From: Fermentibacter danicus
GTDB lineage: Bacteria; Fermentibacterota; Fermentibacteria; Fermentibacterales; Fermentibacteraceae
NCBI GenBank assembly: GCA_001618615.1
Contig: LKHB01000224.1
Span: 1-41,337 of the forward strand
DNA: 41,337 nucleotides
Reading direction: 5' to 3'
Shown: positions 33,001 to 40,293 of the stretch, piece after piece
How the letters are laid out: every line of letters begins with the position of its first letter
Position numbering within the stretch: the first letter of the stretch is position 1
Position numbers and translations under genes: made by a program
The notes under the pieces: model-generated
Told to the model about the DNA's origin: nothing
What the model saw: only the letters and a program-made list of their open reading frames with translations
The model's database searches: none

Positions 33001-33405
33001 ATGGAAGCCTTCCTGCCCGAGGACTACATGCCGGACGTGATCGAGCGCGTCCGCCTCTACAGGTATGTCTGGCGTGCGGGAACGGAAGCCGAGATAGACG
33101 ATTGGAAAGGCTTCGTGAAGGACCGGTTCGGCGAACTCCCGGAACCGGTCCTGAACTGTGCGGAGAGGGCCCGGATTCACCTGCTCGCCAGGAAGGCAGG
33201 GGTGGAGGAGGTCGTCGGAACCGGCAAGTCCGTCAGGATCGTCCTGTCGGAGTCGGCGGGAGCCCGCGCGGCAAAGCTGCTGTCGGGGAGACCCGGGATC
33301 TCCGCCAGACGGGAGAAGACGGGCAGAATGGTTTTCAGCGCCGAGTCGAGACCGCCGGGTCGCATCGCGGACGCCGTATCCGATATATTGCGGCTCCTGG
33401 CATGA
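30049..33405 (+). CDS. mfd: Transcription-repair coupling factor Mfd
   Basis: 1118 residues, normal length. Mfd removes RNA polymerase stalled at DNA damage and recruits UvrAB. The UvrB-like N-terminal part includes LYFPQYDMLPYEGEPAHAGVVADRV and a GGVVDVGS strand. The RNA polymerase-interacting domain is at about 460-530 (GSLVVHRQYGIGLFRGLERV). The RecG-like motor has Walker A GDVGYGKTEV at about residue 610, DEEHRFG at about 710, TATPIPRTLHMAL, and QLRGRVGRSY. The C-terminal TRCF domain follows (EAFLPEDYMPDVIERVRLYR). GTG start, overlapping the M23 gene by 11 bases, with AGGAGG upstream. The next genes, parvulin-like foldases and an S4 protein, echo the mfd neighbourhood of Firmicutes. Confidence 0.97.
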   Translation: MAPEAHPAAGWLADELYWDGIFSSLLDRLSVAKVTRIGGLGGASRSLAVAAAHRLAGPTLVVTPSPRDAESLRDDLRAIVGNVLYFPQYDMLPYEGEPAHAGVVADRVECMAGLVSGRADTIVVVPVSALLKKIPPPDRFETLRIYRGMQLEMNDLGSWLVSAGYTREESVYEQGRWALRGGVVDVGSFGLDNPVRLEFSGDEIESVRVFDQRSQRSIREIPAVTILPAREAFLPPEAWDAALERLGDDDPLSALLMSSTGFPGIEHHLPVFMGKLGSLLDYLPSIGTVVMVEPGRIEESMESSHAVTIETFPGNLPFGAGDQFFTPREVLEALAACPRSLIMELVPSRDVDGYYHTMPQESFIGHPEEMMRQFVKWRSEGYRIGICCDTPAEAETFRSLLPDDMHVSIEVASLSEGFRMPEERIAVLVERRLLSGRRRPGVVRRFRGGEAVTSLDDLPPGSLVVHRQYGIGLFRGLERVSSGVETLDCLSIEYADGDKLLVPVSEIGQVHRYMTPGESSSQLDRIGSGMWNARVSRARTRAGEIAGRLAVIYSERKARKRAPLGEPSQMMETLERTFPFEETPDQMEAIRRMKRDFLSDTPMDRLICGDVGYGKTEVALRAAFRVADAGLQVAVLVPTTILADQHYQTFRDRLAEFPVRVACLSRFQDRAEQRQVLEELADGAVRIVIGTHRLLQKDVRFNRLGLVIIDEEHRFGVKQKEYLREIRTSVDTLSLTATPIPRTLHMALSGFRDISIIATPPRDRYPIHTELVKFNRKVIQTAVQRELEREGQVFFVHNRINTLEQVRVELAGFLGNARIVTAHGQMKPEQLEDVMSAFMQGEYDILLSTAIIESGLDLPRVNTIFIDNAHTFGMADLYQLRGRVGRSYQRAYCYLIHPAGWTGMSPEARSRLESIQRFTELGSGWHMAMRDLEIRGAGEFLGARQHGHVESIGYSMFETLIAEEADRLSGNALESEVEVRIELPMEAFLPEDYMPDVIERVRLYRYVWRAGTEAEIDDWKGFVKDRFGELPEPVLNCAERARIHLLARKAGVEEVVGTGKSVRIVLSESAGARAAKLLSGRPGISARREKTGRMVFSAESRPPGRIADAVSDILRLLA

Positions 33406-33416
33406 AGTGGTATTTA
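33388..33416 (+). promoter_or_regulatory. Possible promoter of the foldase operon
   Basis: TTGCGG at 33388-33393 and TATTTA at 33411-33416 are 17 bases apart. They straddle the end of mfd and the only AT-rich spacer in this area. A strong AGAGGTGA ribosome site precedes ATG 33455, as expected for the first gene of a unit. Confidence 0.35.
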
Positions 33417-33454
33417 TTACCGACTGCACCAACATTTTCCGAGAGGTGACATAG

Positions 33455-35008
33455 ATGCGTTCCAGAGCGCTCGGCGTCGCAATGATCCTCCTGGCGGCCG
33501 GCTGCGGATCGAGGCGGGAAACGCTCGCCACGGTCGGGGACAGGCGGATCACCAGGCAGGACTTCATATCTGCATTCTCCAGCATGAGCCCCTCCGAACA
33601 GGTCGATGTCCTGGAGCCCGGCGGCAGGCTCGCGCTGGTGGACCGGCTGATCGACAAGAACCTGCTGGAGATCGCACTCGAGAGCAGGGGAGCCCCCGGA
33701 TCGGAATGGTGGGTGTCTCTTTACGAGGACGCCGCTCTCGCCCCGGCCTGGACGAGAGCCAGATTCACCGAGGTGATGGGGGACAACCCCGACATGAACG
33801 ACTTCCTTTACCTGTCCGGAACCTTTTCGATCAGAGTCATTCTCGTGCCGGACAGCACAACGGCTGTGAAGGCACTGGAGAACTGGAGGAGCCCCGGCTT
33901 CCCCTCCGGCATGGTCATGTCTCTCGCGCCGTGGAGCACGGGAGGATCGAGCCACCGGGAAATGGAGGGATACCTCTGGCAGTTCCCGGTCGACCTCCAG
34001 ATCGCCTTCTCGGAGCATCAGGGAGACGGCCCGGTGATCGAACCCCTCTACGGAGCCTGGGCGGTGGCCGAACTCGAGGTGGATCCGACTCCCGCGCTCG
34101 ATTCGATTCCGCCGGAGGCTGTCATGTCGGTCTTCAACCTGGCCCGGAGGACGGAGATGGACCTGGCTCTCTCGAGCGGCGCGATCTCCGCACTGGCTGA
34201 AGCCCTGGTCGTTGACGACGACGGCTACCATATCGCGGATACCTCCGGTCTGGACCGGTCCGAAGTCCTGGCCTCCTATGCGGGCGGCGGGATCACGACC
34301 GGAGACGTGATCGACCTCGTGACGCGCACGGACCGCTGGCAGTTCTTCGGAAATCCTCCGGCCGAACTCGCGGAGTTCATCATGCCGACGCCGTCGGGCG
34401 TGGCACCCGGAATCGATCTCTGGTTCTTCGTCTCCTCCGTCGCGCAGACCCGGTGGGCGGCCGCACAGGCGAGGGCGGCGGGAATGGAGGATGAGACCGG
34501 TTCGACAGCCTTGATGGCGTCTGTCGAGCACCTCCTGCGTCTCGAGGTCCTCGACCGTGTGGAAGAGCCCGACTCCTCCTCGGTAATGGCCTGGTACGAA
34601 GCCAACATCGAATACTACACGATTCCCGAGAGGCGATCCGCCCTGGTCGCCTACCTTCCAGCCGCAAGCGCCGATTCCGCCGGCACCCCTTCGTCCTTCG
34701 CCGAGCTGGCGCGCTGGACCGTCGTAGATTCCTCCGGCGCCCCCTGCCCCACACCGCTTCAGCCCGTGGACGCCTTCGGCGCCGTCGGCGGGCTGGTTTT
34801 TTCATCGGAACCCGGGCAGCTCACCGGCCCTGTCGAGATCGGAGCCGAAGGGTTCAGGGGGTACGTCGAGGTTGTCGACGTGCTGCCCCCGGAGCCCGCA
34901 CAGCCTGAACGGATATGGCGGATAATCCGCGACGACTGCAGGATCGNNGGTGTAGAGATAGACACGTCCGCGGTCGAGAACGTCGATCCGTGGGCAGGCA
35001 CCATCTAA
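33455..35008 (+). CDS. SurA/PrsA-like foldase lipoprotein, with an assembly gap near the 3' end
   Basis: About 517 residues as written. The lipobox is LLAAGCGS at about residue 17. The opening LATVGDRRITRQDFISAFSSM is the SurA N-terminal pattern, repeated in the next genes of this group. No complete parvulin catalytic block is obvious in the long middle part, so this one may be a chaperone rather than an isomerase. The last residues (VEIDTSAVENVDPW) look like the usual C-terminal strand of PrsA/SurA proteins, but about 12-15 residues of the preceding helix seem to be missing at 'nn' 34947-34948. ATG 33455 follows AGAGGTGA. It is the first of four consecutive related genes. Confidence 0.75.
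   Translation: MRSRALGVAMILLAAGCGSRRETLATVGDRRITRQDFISAFSSMSPSEQVDVLEPGGRLALVDRLIDKNLLEIALESRGAPGSEWWVSLYEDAALAPAWTRARFTEVMGDNPDMNDFLYLSGTFSIRVILVPDSTTAVKALENWRSPGFPSGMVMSLAPWSTGGSSHREMEGYLWQFPVDLQIAFSEHQGDGPVIEPLYGAWAVAELEVDPTPALDSIPPEAVMSVFNLARRTEMDLALSSGAISALAEALVVDDDGYHIADTSGLDRSEVLASYAGGGITTGDVIDLVTRTDRWQFFGNPPAELAEFIMPTPSGVAPGIDLWFFVSSVAQTRWAAAQARAAGMEDETGSTALMASVEHLLRLEVLDRVEEPDSSSVMAWYEANIEYYTIPERRSALVAYLPAASADSAGTPSSFAELARWTVVDSSGAPCPTPLQPVDAFGAVGGLVFSSEPGQLTGPVEIGAEGFRGYVEVVDVLPPEPAQPERIWRIIRDDCRIXGVEIDTSAVENVDPWAGTI
34947..34948. other. Assembly gap near the end of the first foldase gene
   Basis: The frame is kept across 'nn', but the C-terminal helix of the foldase appears too short. 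Confidence 0.5.
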
Positions 35009-35028
35009 TAGAAAGACGGGAGTCATCG

Positions 35029-35850
35029 ATGAGATACTGCCTCCTGGCTGCGTTGCTGTCCGTTCTCGCCGCATCCACCGCCGGTGCAGAGGTGCTGGCT
35101 TCGGTCGACGAAGCCGTACTGACCTGGGAACAGCTTGTAGCGATGGTCGGTGGAGAGGAGAACAGCCGGTACCTTGCGGTAGGAAGCACGGCGGAAGCCG
35201 AGGAGATGCTCCGGAGCTGGGTCCGCGAAGAGCTCGTGGTGCGTGCGGCGCAGTCCGACAATCTCGAGAGCAGGCCCGAGGTCGCCAATGCGATCAATCA
35301 GGCGATCCGCCAGATCCTCCTCGAGGCGTATCTCGGCGAGATGACCGCGGATGTCTCGCTCTCCCGCCTCACAGTAGAGAACTACGTAACGGCATGGAGG
35401 GAGAGCTTCCTCACCGACATCCACGCCAGGCACATACTCCTGCCCGACCTCGCCCAGGCCCAGGCCGCACTCGCCAGGCTTCAGTCGGGCGAGAGTTTCG
35501 ACGTGCTGGCCCAGGAACTCTCCATATGCCCAAGCGCTTCCCAGGGCGGGGATCTCGGGTGGCTCAGCCGCGGACAGGCGGTGCTGGCGTTCGAGGAGGC
35601 CGCCTTCTCTCTCTCCCCCGGCTCCACGAGCGGCATAGTCCAGACAGGCATGGGCTACCACATCATCAAGCTGCTCGAGACCAGGCCGAGGACGCCGGTC
35701 CCCACGGACGAACAAATCTTCCAGCTCGCCGGCGACGAGCTGCTGATGGATGCCCAGGAGACTGCCATAATGGCGGTCCTCGATTCTCTCGAGACACTTC
35801 ACTCGGTAAGCGTCTACCCCGAGAGACTGCTTGAACGCGTCGGCCGTTAA
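35029..35850 (+). CDS. Parvulin-type peptidyl-prolyl isomerase (PrsA/SurA-like)
   Basis: 273 residues with a cleavable signal (CLLAALLSVLAASTAGA) and no lipobox. The SurA N-terminal part (VLASVDEAVLTWEQLVAMV, EEMLRSWVREELVVRAAQ) precedes one complete parvulin domain at about residues 130-225: IHARHILLPDLAQAQAALARL, SFDVLAQELSICPSASQGGDLGWLSRGQ, FEEAAFSLSPGSTSGIVQTGMGYHIIKL. The His-Ile opening and the GGDLG and GYHIIK elements are those of active parvulins. It should catalyse proline isomerisation in the periplasm during outer-membrane protein folding. ATG 35029 has GGGAG 6 bases upstream. It overlaps the next foldase gene by 20 bases. Confidence 0.87.
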   Translation: MRYCLLAALLSVLAASTAGAEVLASVDEAVLTWEQLVAMVGGEENSRYLAVGSTAEAEEMLRSWVREELVVRAAQSDNLESRPEVANAINQAIRQILLEAYLGEMTADVSLSRLTVENYVTAWRESFLTDIHARHILLPDLAQAQAALARLQSGESFDVLAQELSICPSASQGGDLGWLSRGQAVLAFEEAAFSLSPGSTSGIVQTGMGYHIIKLLETRPRTPVPTDEQIFQLAGDELLMDAQETAIMAVLDSLETLHSVSVYPERLLERVGR

Positions 35851-36673
35851 CGGCGGAAAGGGCGGCATCCGGACCCTGCTCACGGCAGCCGTGGCCCTCA
35901 CGGCGGGAGTTCTCGCAGGCTCCTTCCTGCTGGCCGGGCGACCCGTGGCGGGAACCTCCGTCGAGCGGGTGGAGGACGACAGGGTCGTCGCCGCCAGGGT
36001 CGGGGGGCAGGCGTTGTATCTGGACGAGATCCGGATCGTAGGCACCGGCGCCGGCCCGGAGGCATGGGTGGATGACGAGCTGCTCGCTCAGCTCGCTTCC
36101 GAGTCCGGGCTGGAGGATCCGACGGTGTCCTCGTTCGTCCAGCGCAGGGCAAGGCAGCTCTATCTCCGCGACGAACTCCTGTCGCGGACATTCTCCGCGA
36201 TCGACGCCCCCACCGAGGAGGATGCGTTCGCTCTGATGCGCACGGACAGCCTCCTCTACATGGTGGAGCGACACTACTTCGAGATCCTGCTCGCCGACAG
36301 CATGCTCGCCGAGTCTCTGCTGACGAGGCTCAGGGCCGGGCAGAGCTTCCAGGTCGCGGCCGAGAACCTTTCTCTCGGGCAGAGGGCGGCCCTCGGCGGG
36401 GACATGGGATTCCTGGCAGGGGGAGAGCTCACCGGCAGGGGGCTTCCAGGAAGTGTCGGCAGGCTGGAGGGTCTGAGCGGGGTGATTTCCTCGGAATACG
36501 GCTGGCACATCTTCCTCGTCAACGGGACGAGGCCCCTCACGGATACCGCGAGGGTCGTCCAGAGTCTGTGCCAGGTCATAGAGACGCAGAGGCGCGGCGA
36601 AGCGGTCGACAGCCTCCTGTCCGCCGCGAGAGCCGGCAGGGATGTTGAGGTCGATGAATCATGCTGGCACTGA
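35831..36673 (+). CDS. Membrane-anchored parvulin-like foldase
   Basis: 280 residues. A hydrophobic segment (LLTAAVALTAGVLAGSFLLAG) acts as an anchor or signal. The next part carries the SurA-type opening (VVAARVGGQALYLDEIRIV). A parvulin-like block is at about residues 145-240: EILLADSMLAESLLTRLRAG, FQVAAENLSLGQRAALGGDMGFLAGGELTG, ISSEYGWHIFLVNGTRPLTD. The AALGGDMGF and YGWHIFLV stretches are the parvulin motifs, but the first strand lacks the usual His, so activity is doubtful. The start is TTG 35831, inside the preceding gene. It overlaps the next foldase by 13 bases. Confidence 0.8.
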   Translation: MNASAVNGGKGGIRTLLTAAVALTAGVLAGSFLLAGRPVAGTSVERVEDDRVVAARVGGQALYLDEIRIVGTGAGPEAWVDDELLAQLASESGLEDPTVSSFVQRRARQLYLRDELLSRTFSAIDAPTEEDAFALMRTDSLLYMVERHYFEILLADSMLAESLLTRLRAGQSFQVAAENLSLGQRAALGGDMGFLAGGELTGRGLPGSVGRLEGLSGVISSEYGWHIFLVNGTRPLTDTARVVQSLCQVIETQRRGEAVDSLLSAARAGRDVEVDESCWH

Positions 36674-37920
36674 TCGTTCTGTTGTCCTCATGGGCCATAT
36701 CCGACAGAGTGGAGGCGATCGTCGGGGATTTCCCCATCCTGCGGTCCGATGTCATCGCCCGCATGGTCGAATCCCCCGATTACGGGAGTGATCCCGGGGC
36801 GGACTCGGCGCTCTTCGCGTCCACACTCGACGGGATAGTGGACGAGAGGCTCCTGGTGGAGGGGGCGCGCGCCGCCGGTTTCTTCCCATCGGCGCAATCG
36901 ATCAGCGAGATGGTCGAATCCCGCATGGTGGAGACGAGGGCCGGCTTCGCCACGGAGGAGCAATACCTCGCCGCGCTGGCCGCGGCAGGGCTTACCGAGG
37001 AAAGGCTCAGATCGGATCTGACGGCGCTGATGGGGGATCAGAAGGCCGCCTCGGACTTCGTCAATTCCAGGACCTCGCGGGACATGGCCTCTCTCCCGGC
37101 CGATCCCGTCCGCTATCTGAACTCGAATCTCCCTCTGCTCGAAGAGGAGCTGATGCCTAGGAACCTGTCATGGATCCTGATCCCGGTGCTCCCCGGAGGC
37201 CCCGACGCGGATTCCGCCCTTGCATTCCTCCGCGGTCTGGAGGCGCGGATCGGTTCCGGAGAGAGCTTCGGGGAACTGGCCGCCATGTACTCGCAGGATC
37301 CCGGCTCCTCGGCCTCCGGCGGCTCTCTGGGAGCCTTCGCTCCCGGCGACATGACACCGACTTTCGAGAGCGCCCTCGTACCCCTGGCGCCCGGCGGGAT
37401 CTCCGAGCCCTTCCTGTCGCCCTACGGCGCTCATCTGGCCCGGCTCGACTCGCGGGATTCGACGGGGATCATGGAAGCCAGTCACATTCTCCTGCTACTG
37501 GAGCTGACCCGCGAGGATCTCGACCGGGCCGTCGAGCTGGCGGATTCCGTGGCCGGCCTGATCAGATCGGGTTCGACCGGATTCGCCGAGGCCGCCATGC
37601 GCTGGAGCGTGGATCCTCTCACATCCGATCGCGGCGGGGACATCGGCATCGTGATGGTGAGGGAGTACATCCCGGAGGCGGCAGGTCTGCTCGCCAGCTC
37701 GGAGGCGGGTGACGTATCCGGGCCTGTACCGCTGGGCGACGGGTCGGCGGTCGCCCTGCTCCTGGATCGCGGTTCCGAGAACGGCTTCGACTGGACCGGC
37801 TTCGACGACAGATGGCTGTACGAACTCGTCCGGAGCGTGATCTATCGGCATGGAATAGAGACTCTGGTGGATTCGCTGCGAACCGCCATCCCCGTACTGT
37901 ACGCCCCGGATGAGAGTTGA
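36661..37920 (+). CDS. surA: SurA-like foldase with two parvulin domains
   Basis: 419 residues. A short signal segment (LIVLLSSWAISD) leads directly into VEAIVGDFPILRSDVIARM, the SurA N-terminal chaperone motif. Two parvulin domains follow: one at about residues 170-265 (LSWILIPVLPGGPDADSALAFL, ASGGSLGAFAPGDMTPTFESAL, ISEPFLSPYGAHLARLD) and one at about 275-370 (EASHILLLL, DRGGDIGIVMVREYIPEAAG, VPLGDGSAVALLLD). The double-domain layout is that of SurA, the periplasmic chaperone for outer-membrane proteins. Domain two has SHI, the usual start of an active parvulin. It is last of the four foldases and overlaps the S4 gene by 11 bases. Confidence 0.85.
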   Translation: MLALIVLLSSWAISDRVEAIVGDFPILRSDVIARMVESPDYGSDPGADSALFASTLDGIVDERLLVEGARAAGFFPSAQSISEMVESRMVETRAGFATEEQYLAALAAAGLTEERLRSDLTALMGDQKAASDFVNSRTSRDMASLPADPVRYLNSNLPLLEEELMPRNLSWILIPVLPGGPDADSALAFLRGLEARIGSGESFGELAAMYSQDPGSSASGGSLGAFAPGDMTPTFESALVPLAPGGISEPFLSPYGAHLARLDSRDSTGIMEASHILLLLELTREDLDRAVELADSVAGLIRSGSTGFAEAAMRWSVDPLTSDRGGDIGIVMVREYIPEAAGLLASSEAGDVSGPVPLGDGSAVALLLDRGSENGFDWTGFDDRWLYELVRSVIYRHGIETLVDSLRTAIPVLYAPDES

Positions 37921-38191
37921 TCTCTTCCTCCGGATTTCCGGCATCCTCAGGACGAGGAGCCTGGCAGGTGACGCCTGTGACGGCGGTTTTGTGAAGATAA
38001 ACGGTCGTACCGCCAAACCGTCCGCGAAACTCGCTCCGGGGGACAGGATAGACATGTCCATGCCCGACGGAAGGGATGCTTCCTTCATAGTCGATTCTCT
38101 GCCGGAGGGCCGCCAGGTCGCCAGGAAGGACCGTGGGGCCCTCTTCCATGCCGTTCCGGTTCAGGGCGGTAACGCTGATGATCCGGTTTGA
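37910..38191 (+). CDS. S4-domain RNA-binding protein (RqcP/Hsp15-like)
   Basis: 93 residues. The S4 fold is clear: MRVDLFLRISGILRTRSLAGDACDGG, FVKINGRTAKPSAKLAPGD and RIDMSM. The family includes Hsp15 (HslR) and RqcP (YabO), which bind stalled or split 50S subunits with peptidyl-tRNA. The short length without extra domains suits RqcP/Hsp15; which of the two cannot be told. In Firmicutes rqcP lies downstream of mfd, with foldase and mazG genes in between, a similar order to this window. It overlaps the SurA gene by 11 bases and ftsE by 14. Confidence 0.82.
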   Translation: MRVDLFLRISGILRTRSLAGDACDGGFVKINGRTAKPSAKLAPGDRIDMSMPDGRDASFIVDSLPEGRQVARKDRGALFHAVPVQGGNADDPV

Positions 38192-38858
38192 CGGGGTTTA
38201 TCGAAGCTACTCGGAGTGGCCGGCCCTGGAGGACGTCTCGTTCTCCGTGGAGCCGGGCGAATTCGTGGTTCTCACCGGCCCCAGCGGCGCAGGGAAGACC
38301 ACGATACTCAGACTCATATGGATGGGGGACCTGCCGTCCCGGGGCCGCGTGGAGGTGGCCGGCTATTCCTCGGACAGGATGAGACCGGCGGATTTTCCTG
38401 CTCTCCGGCGGAAGATCGGCGTCGTTTTCCAGGATTTCAAGCTGTTGCCCGACAGAACCGTGTTCGACAACGTCGCCCTGCCTCTGCAGGTGGCCGGCAC
38501 CAGCACGCGTGCCGTCCGCAAGAGGGTCTTCTCTCTCTTAGGCGAGATGGGGCTCAGCCACAGGCGCCTGTCCATGCCGCACGAACTGTCGGGCGGCGAG
38601 CAGCAGAGGGTCGCCGTCGCGCGGGCCATGGTAGCTCATCCCTCGGTCCTGCTTGCCGACGAGCCTACCGGCAATCTGGACCCTGTCGTATCGCGCCGGG
38701 TCATCGAGCTCCTGGTGGAGATAAACCGTAGCGGCACGGCCGTACTCATGGCGACGCACGACCCCAGGCAGATTCCGCCCAGGCTCGCCAGACTCATCTT
38801 CATCGAACAGGGTCGCATAAAGGATCCCTCCGACATACAATCCGTGGAGGCCAGGTGA
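38178..38858 (+). CDS. ftsE: Cell division ATP-binding protein FtsE
   Basis: 226 residues, normal length. FtsE is the ATPase of the FtsEX complex, which controls septal peptidoglycan hydrolases. Motifs: Walker A GPSGAGKTT, VVFQDFKLLPDRTVFDNVALPL (the FtsE-type Q-loop), ABC signature LSGGEQQRVAVARA, Walker B VLLADEPTGNLD, and the switch His in ATHD. ATG 38178 is chosen because it gives the family start MIRFDGVYRSY; it overlaps the S4 gene by 14 bases. The stop overlaps ftsX (GTGA). Confidence 0.95.
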   Translation: MIRFDGVYRSYSEWPALEDVSFSVEPGEFVVLTGPSGAGKTTILRLIWMGDLPSRGRVEVAGYSSDRMRPADFPALRRKIGVVFQDFKLLPDRTVFDNVALPLQVAGTSTRAVRKRVFSLLGEMGLSHRRLSMPHELSGGEQQRVAVARAMVAHPSVLLADEPTGNLDPVVSRRVIELLVEINRSGTAVLMATHDPRQIPPRLARLIFIEQGRIKDPSDIQSVEAR

Positions 38859-39671
38859 TACCCGCGCTGCCGATGCTCCGGGAGGCCTGCCTGAACATCC
38901 GCGGGAAGCGCGCCTCCCTCCTGACGACCTTCCTGATGGTGAGCCTGTCCTTCGTGGTCTTCGACACTTTCCTCGTGGTCACCTGGAACCTCAGATGCAT
39001 CCTCGAGCGCGAACAGCGCGCAGTGGGGATAGAGGTGTTCCTCGACGGAGGGGTGGGGGAGGCGGCCGCCAGATCGATGGCGGACATGATCAACGGCATG
39101 GACGGCGTAATGTCGGTGTACTACGTCTCTCCNNATGATGGGCGAGGACTTCCATCTCCCCGCCTCCCTCCAGATCGGTCTCCTCCCCGAGTGGAGAAAC
39201 ACCGAGAGGATCTCGACCCTGGCGGCCTCCCTCTCCGGTTTCGAAGGAGTCAGCGACGTGGTCTACGGAGAGGACTACCTGCCCGGGCTGACAGGGTTGA
39301 TCGGAACCCTCCACAAGCTGGACCTCTTCGCGGGAACCATCATACTGGTGGGCGTCTCGCTCGTAGTGGCCGGAGCCGTGCGTCTGGCCGTGGCCAGGAG
39401 ATCCCTCACCGTGGAGATGATGACGATAATGGGGGCTTCCGACGGCTTCGTGAGGGCGCCCTTTCTTTTCGAGGGCCTCCTGTCCGGACTGGCCGGATCG
39501 GTCGGCGGCCTTCTGTTCACCTATGCCGTCTCACAGATACTCTCGGGCTCCATCGATCACAGCTTCCTGCCAGGAAGGTGGATCGGCGGGGTCATCCTTC
39601 TCGGTGCCGCGACGGGGCTGGCCGGAAGCTGGATGGGCCTCTCGAGCAGCCTCCCGAGCCCGAGGAAATGA
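38855..39671 (+). CDS. ftsX: Cell division protein FtsX, interrupted by an assembly gap
   Basis: FtsX is the membrane half of FtsEX. The left part (38855-39132) has a cytoplasmic start, a first membrane segment (SLSFVVFDTFLVVTWNL) and the start of the extracytoplasmic loop up to VMSVYYVS. The right part (from 39135, another frame) has FHLPASLQIGL, then the family's VVYGEDYLPGLTGLIG and three further membrane segments with VEMMTIMGASDGFVRAPFLFEGLLSG. Between the two parts a stretch of about 20 residues (the KEEAL...LG part before NPLPAS) is missing, so 'nn' 39133-39134 hides sequence. GTG start overlaps the ftsE stop. Confidence 0.9.
39133..39134. other. Assembly gap in ftsX
   Basis: Both sides belong to ftsX but in different frames. 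Confidence 0.8.
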
Positions 39672-39689
39672 ACTGACACAGGAGGAGTG

Positions 39690-39976
39690 ATGAACATAGC
39701 CGCATCTCTCGAGGCGCTCGCCAGGCTCGCACTGGTGTCGCAGACCACCGATCCCTCCACGGCGCCGCAGCCCAACTGCATGGACCCCGCGAACCTGACG
39801 AGCCTTCTGCCCATCGTGGCGATGATCGCGATCTTCTATTTCATCATCATCAGGCCCTCTCAGAAGCAGCAGAAGGAACTGAAGACGATGAGGGACTCCC
39901 TGAAGAAGGACGACCGCGTCGTGACTTCGGGCGGCATACACGGAGTCGTCTCCGCCATCAAGGGGGACATCGTCTC
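39690..39976 (+). CDS. yajC: Preprotein translocase subunit YajC, 3' end lost in an assembly gap
   Basis: About 95 residues visible. One membrane segment (LLPIVAMIAIFYFIIIRP) is followed by the YajC signature QKQQKELKTMRDSLKKDDRVVTSGGIHGVVSAIKGDIV. YajC joins SecDF at the Sec translocon and helps protein export. The N-terminus is longer than in E. coli (about 40 residues before the membrane segment) and Cys-containing. AGGAGG lies 4 bases before ATG 39690. The frame breaks at 'nn', so the last 20 or so residues are absent. secD and secF are not seen downstream; def follows instead. Confidence 0.88.
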
Positions 39977-39978
39977 NN
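39977..39978. other. Assembly gap between yajC and def
   Basis: The end of yajC and roughly the first 60 residues of def (including the GxGLAA motif) are missing here, so at least 200 bases are probably lost. Confidence 0.8.
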
Positions 39979-40293
39979 TCGCTCCTCCCGTCGCTTCAGG
40001 GTCACAGGGTCTTCGTGAACCCGGTCCTCCAAACCGGCGGGCCGCCGTCCAGGCACGAGGAGGGATGCCTCAGCCTCCCCGGCATCTGGGAGCCCGTGGT
40101 CAGGCCGTCGCTCGTCTCCATCAGCGCCTGCGACGAACACGGAAAGCCCTTCGCCCTGGAACTGGACGGCATGGCCGCCAGGGTGGCCCAGCACGAGAAC
40201 GACCATCTGGACGGCATCCTGTTCATCGACAGGCTCGGGCAGCTCCGCCGAAAGCTGCTGAGGTCGAAGCTGCAGAAGCTGGCCGGGGGATGA
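39979..40293 (+). CDS. def: Peptide deformylase, N-terminus lost in an assembly gap
   Basis: 104 residues visible, about 60% of the enzyme. Deformylase removes the N-formyl group of new proteins. The right-hand part starts in the middle of the fold (HRVFVNPVLQTGG) and has two of the three signature motifs, EEGCLSLPG with the metal Cys, and QHENDHLDGILFID, the HExxH zinc-binding site. The first motif (GxGLAA) must lie in the missing stretch. The stop overlaps fmt (ATGA), giving the usual def-fmt pair of formylation and deformylation. Confidence 0.92.
   Translation, partial: SLLPSLQGHRVFVNPVLQTGGPPSRHEEGCLSLPGIWEPVVRPSLVSISACDEHGKPFALELDGMAARVAQHENDHLDGILFIDRLGQLRRKLLRSKLQKLAGG

Noticed and set aside
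30955..33657. A 900-codon open frame on the minus strand opposite mfd and the next gene
   Set aside because: It is a by-product of the GC-rich codon pattern of mfd, whose motifs (GDVGYGKT, DEEH, QLRGRVGR) are unambiguous on the plus strand. The translation is low-complexity and shows no domain or ribosome site.
40015..40293. A complete, very short peptide deformylase starting at GTG 40015
   Set aside because: It would lack the GxGLAA motif and the first half of the fold; the frame is open back to the assembly gap, so the gene is truncated by the assembly.
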